Below, one piece after another: positions 41,526-52,736 of a DNA stretch of 64,000 bases (positions are counted from its first letter, which is position 1; each line of letters begins with the position of its first letter). Both the position numbers and the translations under genes were made by a program. Origin of the DNA: Pictodentalium vernedei (taxonomy: Eukaryota > Mollusca > Scaphopoda > Dentaliida > Dentaliidae). The stretch covers positions 182,846,083 to 182,910,082 of the forward strand of contig CM062297.1 in the NCBI GenBank assembly GCA_031216915.1. Reading direction: 5' to 3'. Below the pieces are notes generated by a model. It did not search any database, had not been told where the DNA came from, and saw only the letters and a program-made list of their open reading frames with translations.

Positions 41526-42102
41526 TAGAGCTGTAGGTTAACCGAAACCGAACCGAGGTTTTTAGTTTTTTAAAAAAACTGAAGCCGAAACCGTCGACAT
41601 CCCGTAATCTAAGGTTTTTCGTTTTTTTATTAAATACTCTTTTGCCAGCTCTTGCTGCAGAAATTCACAGAATGTAGCCTTCCCAGAGTAGTGAGAGTAC
41701 CCAGACACTGCCAATGGCAGTGTCTGGGTACTCTCACTACTCTGGGACGGCTACATTCTGTGAATTTCCGACATTTCAGTTTAGTTGTGTTTGCAGCTTT
41801 CCTCAAGCTGCGTGTAGGTGTCAGACCTCGAAAAATGGCCAAGCACAATAAAAGTTCTGTATATTTAGGTAATTATTATATTGGCCTTCCTGATTCTTCA
41901 TGTATTATAGCTTATTTCGGGCATTCATTGAGTTTCACTCAATTTAACTACCATTCAGTTATGACTCTGGACATAAGAATGAGTTTTATTGAATTTTACT
42001 TGGCCTCATGAACAAACCGAAAACCGAACCGAACCGAGGTTTTTCTCCACCTGAAAAACCAAAACCGAAACCGAACAAGAAATTTAAAAACCTACAGCTC
42101 TA
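41526..42102. mobile_element. hAT-like hairpin element, 8-bp duplication
   Basis: Duplication ATTAGAAG at 41518-41525 and 42103-42110. Ends TAGAGCTGTAGGTT and, complemented, TAGAGCTGTAGGTTTTTAAA. Subterminal 'accgaaaccgaaccgagg' repeats at both ends. Centre: a ~115-bp near-perfect palindrome (about 41655-41770) with arms 'cagagtagtgagagtaccca' / 'tgggtactctcactactctg'. Lies 132 bp after exon 2. No transposase frame. Confidence 0.92.
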
Positions 42103-42110
42103 ATTAGAAG

Positions 42111-43560
42111 AGTCCATATTCATTATTTGGGGTAGACCAATCAATATTGAAAATATTGATTTGTCATCCCCCACACATTTACTGAACAGCCATCCTATTT
42201 AATGACATTATGACATATCATGTTCCTGGCCGGAAAAACGGTCTCTTGGGTTCAAAGAGTTAAGCTAATAAATAATTTGCACAACACTAGCGATTTACAG
42301 AAATTCTAATTCAAAATTTCTTTATCAATTTAGTTGCATAATTTTATCGCATAATTACACCCTGTGTTGTATTTGTGAATAAACAGTTTGTGTTATACAG
42401 TTTCATGTAATGATATTGTTTCACTATAAAAGCTGTTTCTTTTTTACTGAAAATTCTCCAATGAAACCAACATTTGAAATAAATCATGGAATTTAAATGA
42501 TTAATTCTGAGAGCTGGCTCAGTTTCACTCAGCTTTTCATCTCTGAAGTCACAAGATACCAAATTTTATCATTTTTTGTGTTGAAACAACATTTCTGTGT
42601 TGACTAATTGCCAGTTGTTAGTTGACTTCAAGTTGACTGGCTGTCTCTCTGTATAATCATATTGAAACTCCTTATATTAAGTTACTTTGCATCTATTTGT
42701 GGCATGATCAGACATGTTAACAGTTGCAGAATGAGGGAAATAATTTATGAATCCCTTTTGGAATGAGATCAGTTTAAAAAATCTCACCAAAGGTCAACTT
42801 AGATGTAGTTCCACTGTAAGTGTAAATTTTAACTATTGAAATCCCATTGCTGGCGTGTTCACCTCAGTTGGCGTGTAAAGCTAAAATTTATGTCATAGGC
42901 TTTTCATACATAGTAGAATAGGTAATCATGGTATAAATCTCATGTTGCAATATTTTCACAATCATTGTGAATTAAATGATGAAAATCAGTGTGGTGCACA
43001 TTTTCCTCACAACTTTCAATGCCAACTTGTAAATTTTATAACTATCGTAGTAATCGTACCACGGGAATATATGGCATATTGAATGTTAATATGTTTTGTG
43101 AAGAGCATCACATTAAAAAGTTTAAAAAGTTTGGTGGACAAATAACAACCGACTGATGGATTCATTGGTTGAAATTATGACTGACTGATGCATTATTGCA
43201 ATATGGATATCGCAATATTCAAGTCAATATGTGGCAAAAATATTTCCCAAATAAGACACAAACAGCACATGCAGGTTTTCACTTTATTGTAAGCTGTACT
43301 GTACTCTTTTGAGGCAAATGATCGCCAAGCAAAAATGACTGTATGTCCAGTTTGATTATAGATGTCCATCAGTCATTGAGGCATGATGTAAGATGGTTCT
43401 CATATTTAACTGATCCAGTTCTCTTAAATTATTCATTGTACCAGACAAAATAATCTGCAGGATAATGACAGGAAAATATCTGTTTTCCTTTCTTCATTGA
43501 TACTTTCTGTACAGGCATTGAATCAGGGAAAGGTTTCTTATACAGGTTTCACTGTAGTCC
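42111..43560. other. Intron 2 sequence, nothing recognised
   Basis: 1.4 kb without a supported gene or repeat. Confidence 0.4.
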
Positions 43561-43743
43561 TCAACACTTAGGGGCCTAATTCTGACTTTGATAACTTTTT
43601 TATGCAAAGGAATAGGTGCTCCAACATGCATTGTTTGGGTAAACTCAAAACAAGTTTTCTAAGTACCTGGTCAGTTGTTTCTAGAGGCAGCCAAGACTTG
43701 ACTAGAAACAATAGCAAAGCCACTGGAGGTAGACTAGTAGTAT
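43561..43743 (+). mobile_element. Family K MITE, left half (right half at 48506-48545)
   Basis: 'aggggcctaattctgacttt', 'gttgtttctagaggcagcca', 'agacttgactagaaacaata', 'ggaggtagactag'. The rest of the family, 'gaaaatgtataaaaatctcc' and 'aggcccttaaagg', resumes at 48506. The 4.76-kb fold-back element lies between the halves. Confidence 0.75.
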
Positions 43744-46700
43744 AAGTCGGGCAGCTAGGTACACCCCCTATGAGACCCCCCAGGATCGAACGAGACCGTT
43801 TTTTTTCATGTACCTGGACATCTCGAGAGAAGATTTTCAGATGTTAATAAGAAATCATCCTGGCCGGATACGACGTAATCCAAGATGGCGGCCATGAGGG
43901 TGGGTCAATTTCACGATTTTACACCATCACTAATTTTTCTCGATTACTGAAAACTGTATGAGATAAGGAATGTGAATTAACACATTCATATTTCTGATAC
44001 CTTTCCCTGTATAATAATATCAATCAACTAAGTGAAAATTGAAGATGGCAGCCAAAATATGCCTCAAAATAGACGAAAATCGAGTTTTTCGACTCTTTTT
44101 TTGCCAAAACTTATACAGTCATGATAAAAAATTGGAAACCTGTAAACTTTCAGATGTTAAATTGATCGCAAATTATTCTTCGATAATACACAGCATGAAC
44201 ATGCACCATCCAAAGCTGATGTGGAAAACAAGATGGCCACCCGTGCGACCACCAGTTTTCAATTATCCCGCTTATGTAAAGGACAAGTTTACATGATCTC
44301 AAGTTGTATGATGGTTCCTGAAAAAATGTTTGATACAGGGCACAGGAATCAACTGTATAGTATTTTGAGCACTTATTCTGCATATGATAAACCACTCAAG
44401 TAAGTGAATATCCAAGATGTCCACCAGAAAAATGCTTTGAATAGAAGAAAATAGTTTTTCGCAAAAAACTTATAGAATCATGATAAAATATAGAAACCTC
44501 TATACTTTTAGATGCTAAATTGATCGCAAATTATTTTACGATAATATCCAGCGTGAACATGCACCATCGAAAGCCGAAGTGGCAGCCAGTGTGACCACTC
44601 GTTTCCAATTATCCCTCTTATGGTAATTGACAAGTTTACACTCTCTCATGTTGTGCGATGGTTGCGAAAAAAATGTAACTGTATAGTATTTTGGACACTT
44701 TTTCTGCATATGATATAACCAATTTAGTCAGTAAATATCCAAGATGGCCTCCAGAAAAATGCCTCGAAATTGAAGAGCATCAGTTACAGATCATGTACTC
44801 GACCGGCCCCCATTGGATGGCTTAGTGGTGGACCTAGGAAGTGATGTCATGTCATGTGACCCAGTTACGTTCTGTTTGGTTGTCCTGGTAGCCCGTGTGA
44901 GCAGCCATCTTGTAACGCCATCCCCAGCATGTGTTGTTAGGGTGACACGTGTTTCCGTCATCCATTTTGTATACTGGGGGCTGCCAACTTGGTTTCTATG
45001 GTTGCTATGTGACCCAAAACAATACAATAGGGCAGGGGTATGTTGGGAGGGTGTGTTCGATTCAATACAAGTAAATCTAATTACCACAAACAGCCCAACA
45101 ATCCCTCCAAACCACCCAAAACTTCCAAAACGGACTTTATTTTATTTTGGGTTTATAATAGTAGCATTTTGTGCTATAGGACCGAGCGGTCTTCGGAGGG
45201 TAAGTTTGATTGAACTGGAGAAGTTTGCTGGTTCGGATACTTTCTTTTTATCGAGTTCGGTTTCCTTTGGAATCCTCAGTTTCTCTCTGTTCTGTCTGAA
45301 ACTGACCCTACTCTGACTATATTAGCTGTCTAGTCTCGGCTGCCTCTGTCCCACCCTCTGTCCTCAACCAATTCTTATAATCACCAGGCACATTGCTTCA
45401 TTTCCCATAGTCTCTGAATATCCATACAGAGTTACCTCCCCTGTGTATAACAAAGTCCTATATGATTCCCAAGGCCAAGCAGCAGTCGGAGCAGATATTG
45501 CTCGAATGGCTCTAATCTTACCCAGCAAATAAGCTGTCGAGTAGTGACTGGAACAGGCATTGCTCGAAAGTAATTGAGAAAATAAGCCATAGAGTAATTA
45601 CTCGATCCTCTTACGACTTTCATCCTCATCCGGGTATTGGAGGATACTTATGACATGGTGATGTAGTACTGGAGGATACCTTTGGAGGATACCTGTTAGA
45701 GGACACTTACCTGAAGATAGTTACAGTTCCTGGTACCTGGTTGGCTTAAGGTTTTTATAGCTCTAAGGCCACTACTGTTGACATACTCATATTCACTATC
45801 ATGTGTCCTATCATTAGCTTCTACAGCAGTCACCCAACACTATAGTCTTCTACCACCCTTGTAGCCTTGAACCATTAGTTCTGACTTGTAGCGCTACTAC
45901 AAGCATGCTGACTATCTATGTCTTGACTCTACGTTCTGTCAAGCCTTTAACAGGTTCAATCAGATTGCTTCATTTCCCACCACATGTATCATTTTATACA
46001 GAGTTCAAATCCCTTGTATATTATTTATAGATATAAACATGCTATGGAAGGAATTCTCTAAGTGGGAAAGCTGATCAAGTACCAGGAACTATAACTGTCT
46101 TCAGGTTTTCTCAAAAGGTATCCTCTAAAGGTATCCTCAAATAGTACATCACCATGTCATAAGTATCCTCCAATACCGAGATGAGGATAAGAGTCGTAAG
46201 AGGAGTCACTCATTACTCGATGGCGTATATGCTGGATGGGATTCTAATCATTCGAGTAATCTGACATTGTTAATAAGCCAGTAATGAAATTAGGCTGGAA
46301 GAGGATTATAGGATTGGGTGACTATAGTAGAAGCTAATCGTAGGACAGACAATAGCAATATTGGACAAGTCAGCAGTAACAGTCGAGGAGCTATGAAGGC
46401 TATGAGGGTTTGGTGGGGGGGGGGGATCATGATACAAGGAACTGAACAGACACTAGGAACAATAACTGTCTTTGGATAGATATCTTCCGATAAGTATCCT
46501 CTAAAGGGTATCCTCCAAAAGTATCCTCAAAAGGTACCCTCAAATAGTACATCATCATGTCATAAGTCTCCTCCAATACCGAGATGAGGATATAAGAGTC
46601 GTAAGAGGAGTCACTCATTCAAGCAATTACTGGATGGCTTATTTGCTCAATGGGATTCGAGTCGTTCGAGCAATGTGAGATAGTTAACAAGCCTGCAGTA

Positions 46701-48505
46701 GTGCTACATGTCAGTAGTAATGGTACAGGGCTGGAAGAGGACTATGAGATTTGGTGACTACAGTAGAAGCTAATCACAGGACAGATGGTGGCGATATTGG
46801 ACAAGTCAGCAGTAGCGGTCTTGCGGCTATGAATGAAGGCCATCGGGAGGTCTCAATGCAAGAAACTGAACAGACTCTAGGAACCATAACTGTCTTCAGA
46901 TAAATATCTTCCGATAAGTATCCTCTGAAAGGTATCCTCAAGAGGTATCCTCCAAAGGTTTCCCCCAGTACTGCATCACCATGTCATAGGTATCCTACCA
47001 GATGAAGATAAGAGTCGTAAGAGGAGTCACTCGTTGAGTAATTACTCTATGGCTTATTTTCTTGATTAGATTCGAGCCATTCAAGCAACATTTGTTCTGC
47101 TCGATTGCCTCTTGGCCTCATATAGGACTTTGTTATACACAGAGGGGATAACTCTGTATGGATATGCACAGATTATGGGAAATGAAGCAATCAGACTGGT
47201 GATTGTAAGACTTGGTTGAGGTCCAAGGATGGGTCAGAGACAGCTGAGACTAAATAGGCAGCTAATATAGTCAGAATAGGGTCAGTTACAGACAAAATAG
47301 ATCGAAACTGAGGATTTCAAAGAAATCCAAACCAGATAAATAGGAAGTATCCGAACTAGCAAACTACTCCAGTTCGATCGAACTTACCCCCAGGAGATCT
47401 TTCGGTCCTATAGCACAATGTGCTACAATTATAAGCCCAAAGTTGGGAAATCTAAACAAAATAAAGTCAGTTTCGGTAGTTTTGCCTTGCTTGGAGGGAT
47501 TGTCGGGTTGTTTGTGGTACTTAGATTTACTTCTATTCACTCGAACACACCCTCTAACTATACCCCTGTCCTATTGTAGGGCTTTGGGTCACAGAGCAAC
47601 CATGTGCTGCCATAGAAACCAACTGGTGGCCTCCAATATATAAAATGAATGACGGAAACATGTGTCACCCTAACAACATGCACTGTGAATGCACACTAAG
47701 ACCACATACCCCTATGGGGATAATGTCACAAGATGGCCGCTCATGCAGGCTACCAGCACAACCAAACATGACGTAACTGGGTTACATGACATGACGTCAC
47801 TTGCTAGGTCCACCACTGGGCCCATCCAGTGGGGCCCGGTCGTGTACACGATCCACTACTGATTCTCTTCAATTTCGAGGCATTTTTTCTGGTGGCCATC
47901 TTGGATATTCACTGACTAAATTGGTTTTATCATATGCAGAAAAAGTGTTCAAAATACAGTTGATTCCTGTGCCCTGTATCCAAAATTTTTTCCGCAACCA
48001 TCGTACAACCTAGGATAGTGTAAACTTGTCCATTATAAAAGCGGGATAATTGAAAACGGGTGGTCATACTGGTGGCCATCTTGTCTTCCACATCGGCTTT
48101 CGATGGTGCATGTTCTTGATAGGTATTATCTGAGAATAATTTGTGATCAATTTAACATCTAAAAGTTCACAGGTTTCTAATTTTTTATCAAGATTGTATA
48201 AGTTTTTGCGAAAAAAGGGTAGAAAAACTTGATTTTCATCTATTTTGAGGCATATTTTGGCAGCCATCTTGGATTTTCACTTACTTGATTGATATTATTA
48301 TACAGGAAATGATGTCAGAAATACGAATGAGTTAATTCCCGTTCCCTATCTCATATATTTTTTCTGTAATTGAGAAAAATTAGTGATGGTGTAAAATCAT
48401 GAAATTGACCCACCCTTATGGGCGCCATCTTTGATTATGTCATATCCAGCCAGGATGATTTCCTGGGGGTGGGGTCCCATAGGGGGTGTACTTAGCTGCC
48501 CTACT
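43744..48505. mobile_element. Fold-back element, 4.76 kb, with 1.6-2.0 kb inverted arms
   Basis: Starts 'agtcgggcagctaggtacac' and ends with the complement of 'agtagggcagctaagtacac'. The left arm runs to about 45740 and the right arm starts at about 46860; they pair all along (for example 'gatggcggccat', 'gacccagttacg', 'tataacaaagtcctatatga'). The left arm is longer, in part because ~370 bp (about 44030-44400) is repeated at 44405-44790. The ~1.1-kb centre holds two more direct copies (about 46080-46430, 46440-46850) of an arm segment with 'gtatcctc(c/a)aa' motifs and 'agtcgtaagaggagtcactc'. No transposase frame; the 167-codon frame at 44813 is not kept in the other arm. The target duplication is not clear. 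Confidence 0.88.
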
Positions 48506-48545
48506 ATATAGTGAAAATGTATAAAAATCTCCAGGCCCTTAAAGG

Positions 48546-48670
48546 TAAAAAGTCCTTGCATTGAAAAATTGATTTTCAAGGCCATGGAATAGTATGTACA
48601 TGTATTTGGAATTTGTCCATTAGTTTTTTAAGAATGCTTCAAAGTTTGAATTTTTTTTGCTCCGCATTTA
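48546..48670. other. Short spacer
   Basis: No feature seen between the family K right end and the next TTAA. Confidence 0.4.
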
Positions 48671-48674
48671 TTAA

Positions 48675-48909
48675 CCCTTTACCCAATGCAGACGATATTC
48701 ATTATTTTAAATATCATTTTTTCAAATTTAAAAAAAAAATTTCAACAAAACCGTATCATGTGACCCCCCGTTGAAACGAGCTCGATGAGCTCGTTCAAAC
48801 GAGGGGTCACATGATATGGTTTTGTTGCAATTTTTTAAAAATAATATTTTTTCAACTGCAGAATTTGCACATTATGCAGTCGGATGCGGCCGATTTGTTG
48901 GGTCAAGGT
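48675..48909. mobile_element. Family A MITE, TTAA-flanked, abutting family E'
   Basis: TTAA at 48671-48674 and 48910-48913. Left end CCCTTTACCCAATG; right end decayed, 'gttgggtcaaggt'. Hairpin 'gtatcatgtgaccccccgtt' ... 'acgaggggtcacatgatatg'. Its right TTAA is the left TTAA of the next element. Confidence 0.85.
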
Positions 48910-48913
48910 TTAA

Positions 48914-49477
48914 CTGGTTGAAGCCACTCTCATGGCTCTGTTTCAAAGTGCTGAAAGCTACTGTAGTGGCTTTACACTTCATGCAATAGCTCGATCATTG
49001 CTCAGCAGTACTACAAAGAATGTTTATATTAAATTGTCCAGTTACAATTTAACAAAAAAAACTTGCTGAATTAAGTCCTCTCTTGTTGGTAGCATTAAAA
49101 TCTTTGAAAAAAAATACTTGTGTTACCCCTAAAAAAAATAAAAATTTGTTTCTCAGGCCCTCCCACACAGTCCTCTTGGCTGCTCCATGCTCTCTTTTTA
49201 TAACCAATGTAAACTTTAAAAAAAAAAAAATTAAATGGTTTATGTCAGGTATTTTACCCTAGTTAAAATATTGATAAATTTGTCCGTATTCGGTAGATTA
49301 TGAGGCCTAAAAGATAAACCAAGAACATGAACTTTTGATGGCAAAGACATAATTACAAAAATAAAATAAAAAAACACTCTCCTGCATGCAATTTTACAAA
49401 TAACTGCATGAGAAACAGAAGATCTACTTTGTGTGGCCTTTCAAATCACCTTTGAAAAATAATTTTGCTTCTACCAG
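48914..49477 (+). mobile_element. Family E' MITE split by family G
   Basis: TTAA at 48910-48913 and 49478-49481. Starts 'ctggttgaagccactctcat'; after the insert it resumes with 'ctttcaaatcacctttgaaa' and ends 'ttctaccag'. Compare 5566-6077. The family G copy lies at 49146-49419. Confidence 0.65.
49146..49419 (+). mobile_element. Family G MITE with deleted centre
   Basis: 'gtttctcaggccctccc' ... 'gcatgagaaacaga'. Compared with 17149-17543, about 120 bp including the central hairpin are missing between 'aaatttgtcc' and 'gtagattatgagg'. Confidence 0.75.
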
Positions 49478-49738
49478 TTAAAATCTGCTTGAGTGTTCTG
49501 TCAGAAATTTCACATAACTAGTACGTATGCTTGTTTTGTGGCAAACTTCTATGTATGTTTTTGATTTATGATCAGTCCTGAACAGACATGTTAACTCTCT
49601 TGGAATGCCTGGGAAAATCCTGAAATTTCAGTGTAGTCCCCGGCCTCCTGGACAGGAATCAGGTTTGGACCCAAAATCCCGGAAAACAACATTTGAATAT
49701 TTCTTTCCTGTTGTAAATGGATTCAAAGGGTCCTTTAA

Positions 49739-49885
49739 CCCTCTGTACGCTGATGTCAAAATGGCCAAGTTTTCAGCAGCAAATATTTCCCATAATGCAG
49801 TTTGATATTTAACCAAATATACCTTGTTTGACAGAGCTCAGTGAGCTCTGTCAAACAATATATAATTGGTTAAATTCATGGTAAA
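49739..49885. mobile_element. Family C MITE, left part with hairpin
   Basis: TTAA (49735-49738), 'ccctctgtacgctgatgtca', 'atatttcccataatgcag', hairpin 'cttgtttgacagagctcagt' / 'gagctctgtcaaacaa', then 'aattggttaaattcatgg'. The right end is not found. Confidence 0.7.
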
Positions 49886-50089
49886 ACAAGAGAAAAACAG
49901 AGTGATTGGAGAAAATTCTGGTGTACTACAGCCTGCTAGGGCTAGAATTAACCTCATCCCTTAGAAAGTGAACCCTGCTATAGCATTATCAGTGAAGGAA
50001 AAATAGAGAAATGTTTTTCATGTTATGCTGGGATTTATTCCAATTGTTATGTTTGGTTTCTTAATCTTAATTCTCCCTTATCTTTCTCC

Positions 50090-50400
50090 CAGTGGAATTG
50101 ATGTTTTTAAAAATCATTGTTTAAATGTGGGCACTTAACCTTTTTTCAGATAAATGCAACACTCCCATATTCACTCCCTGTGAAAATTCAAATTTATTAA
50201 ATTATGTTGTACTTTGCATTAACCCCCAGGCACACTGCTGTCAAAATTCTGAAAATTTCAAGTAGCCATTTGCAATTGATGTTTCTGAAAATCACTGTTG
50301 AAATGTGGGCACTTAACTTTTGTCAGAAAAGTGCAACACACCATGTTCACTTCATGTGAAAATTCAAATATATTAAATTATTTTGTGCTTTGCAGTGTAA
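50090..50400. repeat. Tandem duplication of ~185 bp
   Basis: 'aatgtgggcacttaac' ... 'aaaattcaaatttattaaat' ... 'ctttgca' occurs at about 50124-50220 and again at about 50300-50397. Confidence 0.65.
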
Positions 50401-50401
50401 C

Positions 50402-50740
50402 CACACTGCACGCTGCCGTCATATTATCAAAATTTCAGCGGTCACGATTAGCCATTGTGCAGAGGCATGTGACCTTAAACACAAATAAATAAATCAATAA
50501 ATCCATATTAGTCAGTTAATCAATTAATCAATCAGTCAATCAAAATCAGTCAATCAATCAATCAAAATTTCAAGCAGCCATTTTTCCCATGATGCAACTA
50601 GAAATTTAACAACTCAGTCTTGTTTGACAGAGCTCATTGAGCTCTGTCAAACAAGATTGCATTGGTTAAATTTCTAGTTCCATTATTGGAAATATTTACA
50701 GCCTGAAATTTAGATAAATCAGCATCAGTGTGCAGGTGGG
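50402..50740. mobile_element. Family C MITE carrying a truncated SINE tail
   Basis: 'cacactgcacgctgccgtca' at the left; hairpin 'cttgtttgacagagctcatt' / 'gagctctgtcaaacaag'; right end 'gcatcagtgtgcaggtggg' then TTAA (50741-50744). A SINE tail fragment interrupts the left arm. It ends 45 bp before exon 3, so the mature right edge sits close to the exon's acceptor. Confidence 0.75.
50438..50560 (+). mobile_element. Extreme 5'-truncated SINE (tail only)
   Basis: The duplication ATCAAAATTTCA flanks it (50426-50437 and 50561-50572). The insert has only the last ~50 bp of the SINE, 'gattagccattgtgcagagg' and 'catgtgaccttaaacac', then (AATA)n and a TCAA-rich stretch. Confidence 0.8.
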
Positions 50741-50789
50741 TTAAGTAACTTTCTTAGAAGTGAAAGAGCTAATTGTTTTTATATTGTAG

Positions 50790-50906
50790 CTTGCTGAGAA
50801 GATGTTATACCATTGGAAATCATTTCCAATTATCCTGCCTCCATCTTTAACTGATCCTGTTGAGATCAGAGATGCTAATGGTGAGGTGGTTACTCAAAAA
50901 AAGAAG
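50790..50906 (+). CDS. Unrecognised host gene, third coding exon
   Basis: 117 nt, 39 codons, phase 0 at both ends; acceptor 'tgtttttatattgtag' and donor GTAAAA. It encodes LAEKMLYHWKSFPIILPPS, then a stretch LTDPVEIRDANGEVV ending TQKKK. The helix begun in exon 2 (MESMKE) runs on into LAEKMLYHW. The pattern (amphipathic helix, 'FPIILPPS', then a charged hairpin-like DANGE and a lysine patch) suggests a conserved N-terminal region. I cannot name it. Remaining exons lie beyond, mostly or wholly outside the window. Confidence 0.6.
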
Positions 50907-50989
50907 GTAAAAACATAATTATTTGCTGACCAGGAACCTCCTATTCAATTGTAGTAGGACATGGGTGAAACATCATTTAATGCAGTTAA

Positions 50990-51230
50990 CTGGTAGAGTG
51001 CTAGAAGCCACTATCAGGGCTTTAATATGAAGAGAGGTACCCCAGCCTAAAGGTGTCATATTCTGTGGATGTGCTTCACATTATCTTAGAAGTGAAATTA
51101 CTTAGTCTATATGGGTTTGCCTTGCTACAATTTATGGGAGAGTGCCTCTTGGCACTCTCCCATAAATTGTAACAAGGCAAAGACGCAGGAACAAATTTTT
51201 ATGACCAAAAATAACTTAGCACTCTACCGG
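50990..51230 (+). mobile_element. Family E MITE, TTAA-flanked, complete
   Basis: TTAA at 50986-50989 and 51231-51234. Ends CTGGTAGAGTGCTAGAAG and, complemented, CCGGTAGAGTGCTAAG. Perfect central hairpin 'acaatttatgggagagtgcc' ... 'ggcactctcccataaattgt' around 'tctt'. Reference copy, 84 bp after exon 3. Confidence 0.9.
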
Positions 51231-51473
51231 TTAAAACCAAAGTGACCATATTTGGTGATATTCAAGATATTACGATATTTGTGACAGAGTGAGATACAAG
51301 TTTGTTTGGACAAACATTTTGAGGACAATCTGGACAAACATCTTATCCAAGAAAATGCAAATTTGTAAGGCTATGACAAAATAGGTACGTCCCTCGTCAT
51401 TAAAATTCTGCCCCCCCCAAATTCTTTTATCTTGTTTTTTTTGTAATCTGCTAAACGCTAATGCTAGTTTTTT

Positions 51474-51860
51474 AGCTTAACTTGACAAAGTCAAGATAAG
51501 CTATTGCCATCATGCTTGCAGAAGTCTGTGAGTCTGTTCACATTTCCCTTTAGAATAGGCTACACCCCGTAGTTCGTGTGCGATCGTTGATGAGAATGTC
51601 CCATTTTGGTCGCGATCGGTCAGCCGTGATGGCTGCCCAAGCCCAAAACCAAAAAACCCTCCCCTCAATTCTTTAGTACAGTCTACTCCTCAAATTATTT
51701 TTATTGAAAACATAGGATACAGGGAACAGAAATTAATATATTCTCAATTATCACAATGCTTGTCGTATTTCATAATCCTTTCATAAACATTGAACATTAT
51801 CCTTTTCATCAAACACAACACACAGTCAAGTTGAGCAACAGTGTCACTGACAATTTCATT
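51474..51860. repeat. Short element with 'cttgacaaagtcaag' borders
   Basis: 'agcttaacttgacaaagtca' at the left, 'cagtcaagttgagcaacagt' at the right, and an interior unlike the 23899-26690 array ('gtgcgatcgttgatgagaat', 'ggtcgcgatcggtcagccgt'). Confidence 0.6.
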
Positions 51861-52081
51861 TCAAACATTGTGAAATAGATATGGTGCAACCATTAATATA
51901 TTAAAAACAACTATTGAATGACATGATTTCCTGGACCTTTCAAACTGTTTTCAGTATGTTTTTTATGCATTTAAGAAAAACAAAGCCTCGCTACTTCATC
52001 AAAAAATTCATGGTGCCATATCCTCAGTAATAAAATTTTGACTTTGATACATGTTCATTTACATGCCAATAATAGTGATAT

Positions 52082-52736
52082 AGTGGAACCCTGTTAATTG
52101 AATAACCACTTTGCAAATGAAAATTATTCAATAAACCCTTTACCCAACAAATCGCCCGCATCCGCCCACGTAATATGCAAATTCAGCAGTTGAAAAAAAT
52201 ATTATTTTTCAAAAAATTTCAGCAAAACCATATCATGTGACCTCTCGTTGGAATGAGCTTGTTGAGCTCGTTCCAACGAAGGGTCACATGATATGGTTTT
52301 AAAAAAATGATATTTAAAATAATAAATTTTGATATCGTCTGCGTTGGGTAAAGGGTTAACAGGAGTATTCAATTAACAGGGATTGTGTCACTTTCCTGTA
52401 TTCTAGAGATAAACTTTGCATTTATTCTATTATATCTTGTTTGACAGAGAGAGCTCCATGAGCTCTGTCAAATAAGATAGAATAGATGAAATAACTGTAC
52501 TGGATGTACTGAGGCCAAATAAGTCTAAATACAAAGGAAAACTAGGAGAGTCCGGGTAATTTCTGGACAGGTTACAAGATTTTTTATTCAATTAACAGGA
52601 GTTTACTCTATAACCTATATTCAATCAACAGGTTAAATTTGTATTGGAGGAATGGTAAATGGTTTTGTGTTGAGAAATTATATTTATTTAACAGGGTTAT
52701 TCAGTCAAGAGATATCCAATTAAGGGGGCTCCAGTG
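52082..52736 (+). mobile_element. Family D MITE split by a family A MITE
   Basis: Left end 'agtggaaccctgttaattga', interior 'acagagagctccatgagctc', right end 'caattaagggggctccag'. It holds the insert 52136-52355. Without the insert it has the same structure as 54739-55167. Confidence 0.85.
52136..52355. mobile_element. Family A MITE nested in family D
   Basis: Ends CCCTTTACCCAACA and 'gcgttgggtaaaggg'; right TTAA (52356-52359), left TAAA, one change from TTAA. Hairpin 'cctctcgttggaatgagctt' / 'gagctcgttccaacga'. The uninterrupted family D copy reads 'attattcaattaacatgag' here. Confidence 0.88.

Noticed and set aside
44813-45316. 167-codon frame in the fold-back element
   Set aside because: The matching region of the other arm (about 47280-47830) does not keep the frame, and the product has no transposase features.
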